Shown here: positions 6,418-9,792 of the stretch, in pieces
Numbering within the stretch: the stretch's first letter is position 1
Layout of the letters: each line of letters begins with the position of its first letter
Source: an uncultured Lachnospiraceae bacterium
Lineage (GTDB): Bacteria; Bacillota; Clostridia; Lachnospirales; Lachnospiraceae
Reading direction: 5' to 3'
NCBI GenBank assembly: GCA_947174615.1
Contig: CAMWJQ010000122.1
Coordinates: 1 to 9,792, forward strand
DNA length: 9,792 nucleotides
Position numbers and translations under genes: made by a program
Notes under the pieces: generated by a model
What the model was told of the DNA's origin: nothing
What the model saw: the letters and a program-made list of their open reading frames with translations, nothing else
Database searches by the model: none

Positions 6418-7578
6418 CTATTCATAGATTAAAGTATTATCCTGCATGTATATCCTTGGAATGCGCTTCCCGATATCACAGGCAAGCTCATAGTTAAACC
6501 TGCCTGACAGTGCCCCGAGGTCCTCCATCGTGATACAGGCTCTACCGTCCGTTCCGATCAGCGTCACCGGATCTCCCACGCAGACCGGCAGCGCAATGTC
6601 GGTAACATCAATCATAAACTGGTCCATACAGATACGTCCCACGATCGGAGCCCGCTGTCCTTTGATCAGCACATGCCCTAGATTCGAAAGACTTCTCGGA
6701 TACCCGTCGCCATATCCGATACAGATTGTCGCAACCCTTGTATCCCTCTTTGTCGTGAAGGTTCCGCCATAACTGATTTCCTGTCCGGCAGGAACCGTCT
6801 TGACATACACAACGCGCGATTTTAACGACAGCATGGGCTTTAACTGTATTTTATCATCCGACTGCACCGCATCAGACGGCCACAATCCATACAGAATGAT
6901 GCCTGCCCGTACCGCATCCATCTGCGCCTCTGGTATTTCAATGATGCCTGCACTGTTTGAACAGTGTTTCATTGGAATCTTGTAATCCAGCTCCAGCTCA
7001 ATCCGCTCCACATAGTCCTGAAACAGCGTCATCTGATGATACGCTTTCGAGCGGTCTGCCTCGTCTGCTGTCGCAAAGTGTGTGAAAATGCCCTCGATCT
7101 CCAACCCGGGCAGCGCTTGAATCTGTCTGATTAGCGCCAGACCTTCCTCGTCAGGATGAATGCCTATCCGAGTCATGCCTGTGTCAATCTTAATGTGCAC
7201 CCTGCATTGTATTCCAGACTTTACAGCGACTCGCGACAGTTCCTCCGCAGTCTCAAGTGTAAAAACTGTAGAGCGCACACCTTCCTGAACCAGACGTTCA
7301 TAGCTGTATGGAAACGTATATCCCAAGATCAGAAGCGGTTTGCAGACCCCCTCTTCTTTTAATGCAAATGCTTCCTCCGCAGTGGCAACTGCATAGCCCC
7401 ACACCTGCTTATCACTTTCCAGTATCCGCGCAATCTGTCCGGCGCCATGTCCGTAACCGTCTGTTTTTAGGACTGCGATAATTTGTGTTGTCCTATCAAT
7501 GCTTTTCTTTATTCCTTCTATATTAAAGAGCAAAGCATCCAGATCAATTTCTGCCCAAGCCCTGTCATAATGTTTCAT
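6418..7578 (-). CDS. alr: Alanine racemase
   Basis: This PLP enzyme interconverts L- and D-alanine and supplies D-Ala for peptidoglycan. The protein has 386 residues, typical of the family. The N-terminal TIM barrel carries the PLP lysine K38 in AVLKTDGYGHGAG. The second catalytic residue is Y270 in ISYGGTFTT. Also present are the active-site segment HIKIDTGMTRIGI (128-140), HFATADEAD (167-175), CSNSAGI (206-212), RAGIILYG (224-231) and RICMDQFMIDVT (315-326). The PLP motif reads KTDGYGHG rather than the textbook KANAYGHG, a variation I take as normal for Clostridia. GGAGAG (7588-7593) lies 9 nt before the ATG, and the gene begins 21 nt after the nnr stop. The nnr-alr-mazF order suggests one transcript. 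Confidence 0.96.
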   Translation of the reverse strand: MKHYDRAWAEIDLDALLFNIEGIKKSIDRTTQIIAVLKTDGYGHGAGQIARILESDKQVWGYAVATAEEAFALKEEGVCKPLLILGYTFPYSYERLVQEGVRSTVFTLETAEELSRVAVKSGIQCRVHIKIDTGMTRIGIHPDEEGLALIRQIQALPGLEIEGIFTHFATADEADRSKAYHQMTLFQDYVERIELELDYKIPMKHCSNSAGIIEIPEAQMDAVRAGIILYGLWPSDAVQSDDKIQLKPMLSLKSRVVYVKTVPAGQEISYGGTFTTKRDTRVATICIGYGDGYPRSLSNLGHVLIKGQRAPIVGRICMDQFMIDVTDIALPVCVGDPVTLIGTDGRACITMEDLGALSGRFNYELACDIGKRIPRIYMQDNTLIYE

Positions 7579-7599
7579 GCGTTCTAACTCTCCATTTTC

Positions 7600-9114
7600 C
7601 TATGATGTAATATTCTTTAGCGATTTGATGATATCCTGTGCCATGATAAAATATGCCGAAGTCCTCTTTCTCGCATCATCTCCGGCAAGTCCATGTGCGT
7701 ACGTCCCCATCACTGCTGCCTCAAACCCACTGTATCCCTGCGCCAAAAGCCCTGCTATAATCCCTGTAAGCACATCCCCGGAACCTGCTGTCGCCATCCC
7801 GTCATTCCCACTTCCATTTAGATAGGTCAGTTTCCCTCTCTTTGTCACGATCGATCTGGCATCCTTACACACTAGAGAGATATCATACTTCTTGGTAAAA
7901 GCTTTACAGCTGCCAATCAAGTCCTTCTTAATCTCTGTCACCGGGCATTTCTTCAATCTGGCAAATTCGCCCAGATGCGGTGTAAAGATCACATCATGAT
8001 CCTTTTTTCTATATCCATACTCAAACATTCTCAGAAGCTCTTCCTTCTGTGATAGTATATTCAGCGCATCCGCATCAAGCACCAACGGTTTGTCACATTT
8101 TTCAAGCGTCATTTCCAAGAGCGCATTCGCCTTTGCTGACAGTGAAAGCCCTGGACCGACAGCAACCACATCCGCCCATTCAACTGCTGATTGGAGCGTG
8201 TCAAAATCCTCCTCGCACAAGTCCTCCCCATAGGTGTCCACAATCGCCTCCGGCAGCTTTTTCAGCAAACTGTCACGATTCTCGGATGCTGTAAAAATCC
8301 GAACCATGCCTGCCCCGGACCGATAAGCGCTCAAAGCGGATAGAAAACATGCCCCGCCCATATTCCTGCTGCCGGCAATCAGCAATAGCTTCCCAAAGGT
8401 TCCCTTATTGCCTGCAGGATTCCGCTCCGGAAATCGCAAATCCTCCCCTGCATCCGTAAAGGTGACAACTCCCGTCCGCTTATTCTCTGTCACTGCATGG
8501 GGAATACCGATCGGCACGCAGATGACTTCACCTGCACATGAAGCTCCCGGATACAACATCAAGCCCAACTTCCTGTATGCAAATGTGACAGTCATATCCG
8601 CCTTCACGGCACACCCCATAATACGCCCATCATCTGCATTGACACCTGACGGGATATCGACCGCTATGATCTTTGCCTTCGACGCATTCACCGCCTCGAC
8701 TGCCTTTCTGTATTTGCCCTCAATCTCACGCGTAATGCCAATTCCAAATAGGGCATCAACGATCACATCGTACAATATATGCTCCACCCCATAATGAATC
8801 GGAAGCTTTAACTTTTTCGCAGTCTCAAGCTGAACCGCTGCCTCTGGCGACAGCTTTGAAGAGTCCCCGATCAAATTGATCTCTACGCGCACTCCTTCCT
8901 CGTGAAGAATACGTGCTATGGCAATTCCATCTCCGCCGTTGTTGCCGCTTCCTGCCATGACGCCTACATAAATCTCCCTGCCAAACCTGTCCAGAAGCGC
9001 CCTGACAGTCTCCAGCGCAGCGCGTTCCATCAGAACAAGTGATTGTATACCATATTCGTCAATTGCCATCTGGTCACAGGCTTTCATTTCTGCCGATGTC
9101 AACACATATTCCAT
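7600..9114 (-). CDS. nnr: Bifunctional NAD(P)HX epimerase / ADP-dependent NAD(P)HX dehydratase (YjeF)
   Basis: This metabolite-repair enzyme restores NAD(P)H from its damaged hydrates. The protein has 504 residues and both domains. The N-terminal epimerase (about 1-215) has GSGNNGGDG (55-63), DALFGIGITREIEG (120-133) and VDIPSGVNADDG (152-163). The C-terminal ribokinase-like dehydratase (about 220-500) has AGSRNMGG (247-254), GPGLS (320-324), LDADALNIL (346-354), TPHLGE (378-383) and TAGSGDVLTG (442-451) with catalytic D447. The usual KGA near the active site reads KDA (418-420). The frame stays open to an ATG at 9174, but that lies inside the upstream gene. ATG 9114 is preferred because GGAGG (9124-9128) sits 9 nt away. 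Expression may depend on the hairpin at 9129-9168, which directly abuts this binding site. Confidence 0.95.
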   Translation of the reverse strand: MEYVLTSAEMKACDQMAIDEYGIQSLVLMERAALETVRALLDRFGREIYVGVMAGSGNNGGDGIAIARILHEEGVRVEINLIGDSSKLSPEAAVQLETAKKLKLPIHYGVEHILYDVIVDALFGIGITREIEGKYRKAVEAVNASKAKIIAVDIPSGVNADDGRIMGCAVKADMTVTFAYRKLGLMLYPGASCAGEVICVPIGIPHAVTENKRTGVVTFTDAGEDLRFPERNPAGNKGTFGKLLLIAGSRNMGGACFLSALSAYRSGAGMVRIFTASENRDSLLKKLPEAIVDTYGEDLCEEDFDTLQSAVEWADVVAVGPGLSLSAKANALLEMTLEKCDKPLVLDADALNILSQKEELLRMFEYGYRKKDHDVIFTPHLGEFARLKKCPVTEIKKDLIGSCKAFTKKYDISLVCKDARSIVTKRGKLTYLNGSGNDGMATAGSGDVLTGIIAGLLAQGYSGFEAAVMGTYAHGLAGDDARKRTSAYFIMAQDIIKSLKNITS

Positions 9115-9117
9115 AAG

Positions 9118-9128
9118 CCCTCCCCTCC
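9118..9128 (-). promoter_or_regulatory. Ribosome binding site of nnr
   Basis: The purine run GGAGGGGAGGG precedes ATG 9114, with its GGAGG part at 9 nt spacing. It decides the start over the in-frame ATG at 9174. It touches the 3' arm of the 9129-9168 hairpin, so hairpin formation leaves the site just outside the stem. Confidence 0.8.
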
Positions 9129-9168
9129 GAAAAACTCCCTGACAGCTATTCCTGTCCGGGAGTTTTTC
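9129..9168 (-). terminator. Terminator-like hairpin spanning the end of the coiled-coil gene
   Basis: GAAAAACTCCC (9129-9139) pairs perfectly over 11 bp with GGGAGTTTTTC (9158-9168). Inside, after one mismatch, GACAG (9141-9145) pairs with CTGTC (9152-9156) around a 6-nt loop (9146-9151). On the minus strand the 3' arm ends in TTTTTC. The TAG stop of the upstream gene (9146-9148) lies in the loop. The structure could be an intrinsic terminator or attenuator between the coiled-coil gene and nnr. The T run is part of the stem and is followed by CGG, so efficiency is uncertain. Confidence 0.6.
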
Positions 9169-9719
9169 CGCCAATCAAATCCTTTTCCTTATTTAATACA
9201 TTCTTGGGGTTGTATTTCATATCAAACATATCTATTACATCTGGTCCGAATATATCATGCATATAATTATACATCTCATCATTCCAGATCTCCTTCTGCT
9301 GCCTTAGAATAATCTTTTTCTTGAGCTGTACCTTAAAGTCAGAGACCCACTGGTTAATCTCATTGATATCTCGGACATTCTGCTGAATCCTGCCGTAACA
9401 CACCCGCATACTCGCCAGCATCAGCGCAAAATTTGCCTCATCAATCTGTTTGGGAATCTCCATAAGCTCATCATTGTAGTATTCCATCTTCTGCTTGGCA
9501 TCCTCAATCATGCGCTTATTTTCCTCCATCTTTTTTTCCTTTGCAGCGCTGTCCGGAAGCTCCATGATCGACACGATTTCCTGCATTCGTTTCTTTTTGA
9601 ATGCAGCGAGACTCTTCAACTCTGTGTTGAGCTTTCCCTGACGCTTGAGCACCTCATTGAGTTCATCCTCAAGCCGTTGTATTTCCTCATTTTCTCCCGC
9701 CTGCGTAAACAGCTTGTGC
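9146..9719 (-). CDS. Coiled-coil protein of unknown function, 5'-truncated at an adapter junction
   Basis: I do not recognise this gene. Genomic sequence encodes 190 residues from HKLFTQAGENEE to GGKTPGQE before the TAG at 9146-9148. The N-terminal two thirds are charged and helical with heptad-like Leu/Ile/Met spacing (EEIQRLEDELNEVLKRQGKL, later KKRMQEIVSIMEL), so a coiled coil is likely. A more aromatic C-terminal part follows (EIWNDEMYNYMHDIFGPDVIDMFDMKYNPKNVL). There is no signal peptide or membrane segment in the part seen. The frame continues to an ATG at 9748, but those ten codons (MGSEMCISDR) are Illumina adapter sequence, so the true start lies beyond the contig. The gene sits 31 nt before nnr on the same strand. 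It is a real gene by its length and protein-like composition; function unknown. Confidence 0.75.
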
Positions 9720-9792
9720 CTGTCACTGATACACATCTCCGAGCCCACTAGACCGTACTAGATATCGTATGCCGTCGTCGGCTGGAAAAAAA
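9720..9792 (+). other. Illumina Nextera adapter read-through (non-genomic)
   Basis: Compared from memory with the Nextera read-through sequence, 9720-9738 matches the mosaic end (CTGTC..., ATACACATCT) with two differences. 9739-9753 matches the i7-side arm (CCGAGCCCAC, then AGAC) with one difference. 9754-9761 is exactly the i7 index CGTACTAG. 9762-9785 matches the P7 end (TCGTATGCCGTC and so on) with four differences, and 9786-9792 is a run of A. About 59 of 66 adapter bases agree in the right order and spacing, with three T-to-G changes in the P7 part, as expected of a low-quality read tail. These bases should be trimmed. Confidence 0.97.

Noticed and set aside
8408..8794. Plus-strand 128-residue frame opposite nnr
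   Set aside because: It lies wholly antisense to the well-conserved nnr gene and has no recognisable motifs.
9115..9174. Longer nnr reading frame starting at ATG 9174
   Set aside because: The extra 20 residues lie in the hairpin and the end of the upstream gene and do not look like family sequence, while ATG 9114 has a strong ribosome binding site.
1..9719. CRISPR array, insertion sequence, tRNA, rRNA or prophage genes
   Set aside because: No spaced direct repeats, transposase motifs, terminal inverted repeats or RNA gene signatures were found; genic content is housekeeping throughout.
9720..9748. ATG at 9748 as the start of the coiled-coil gene
   Set aside because: These codons are adapter sequence and encode MGSEMCISDR; the real gene continues beyond the contig.

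Overview
The window looks like chromosomal housekeeping DNA from a low-to-mid GC Firmicute of the class Clostridia, probably Lachnospiraceae. I infer this from the protein sequences (FtsY, YebC, MazF/EndoA and a TdcB/IlvA-type threonine ammonia-lyase of clostridial character), from strong AGGAGG-type ribosome binding sites and from the alr-mazF gene pair. I found no mobile element, CRISPR array, tRNA or rRNA. Apart from one gene fragment at the left edge, every gene is on the minus strand, so the layout is best read from right to left.

Right end (9720-9792): this is not genomic DNA. It matches an Illumina Nextera adapter read-through: mosaic end, i7 arm, index CGTACTAG, P7 end and an A run. 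The contig therefore ends artificially inside a gene, and the first ten residues of that reading frame (MGSEMCISDR) are an artefact. Genomic sequence begins at about 9719 with a 5'-truncated coiled-coil protein of unknown function.

Upper operon (9719 down to 5994): coiled-coil protein, bifunctional NAD(P)HX epimerase/dehydratase (nnr/yjeF), alanine racemase (alr), and a MazF/EndoA-type RNase toxin with no antitoxin gene beside it. A hairpin with the coiled-coil gene's stop codon in its loop separates that gene from nnr. A second hairpin followed by a T run (5911-5950) follows mazF.

Lower operon (5812 down to 271): a CNNM/CBS/CorC-HlyC membrane protein, a YebC/TACO1-family protein, the SRP receptor FtsY with a long acidic C-terminal tail, an ACT-domain threonine ammonia-lyase, and a YitT-family membrane protein. 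Gaps within the group are 11 to 53 nt with no terminator, so cotranscription is likely. The 181-nt gap before the operon holds two promoter candidates and the hairpin. A 15-bp bidirectional terminator (204-243) closes the operon and also serves the convergent XRE-type regulator fragment at 2-193.

The genes do not form a single pathway. They cover metabolite repair, D-alanine supply for the cell wall, RNA cleavage, membrane protein targeting, translation or regulation, and threonine catabolism or isoleucine synthesis. I see no clear new system. The points that merit a second look are the C-terminal tail of FtsY, the antitoxin-less MazF, the altered hallmark residues in the CNNM domain, the two hairpin arrangements and the adapter at the contig end.
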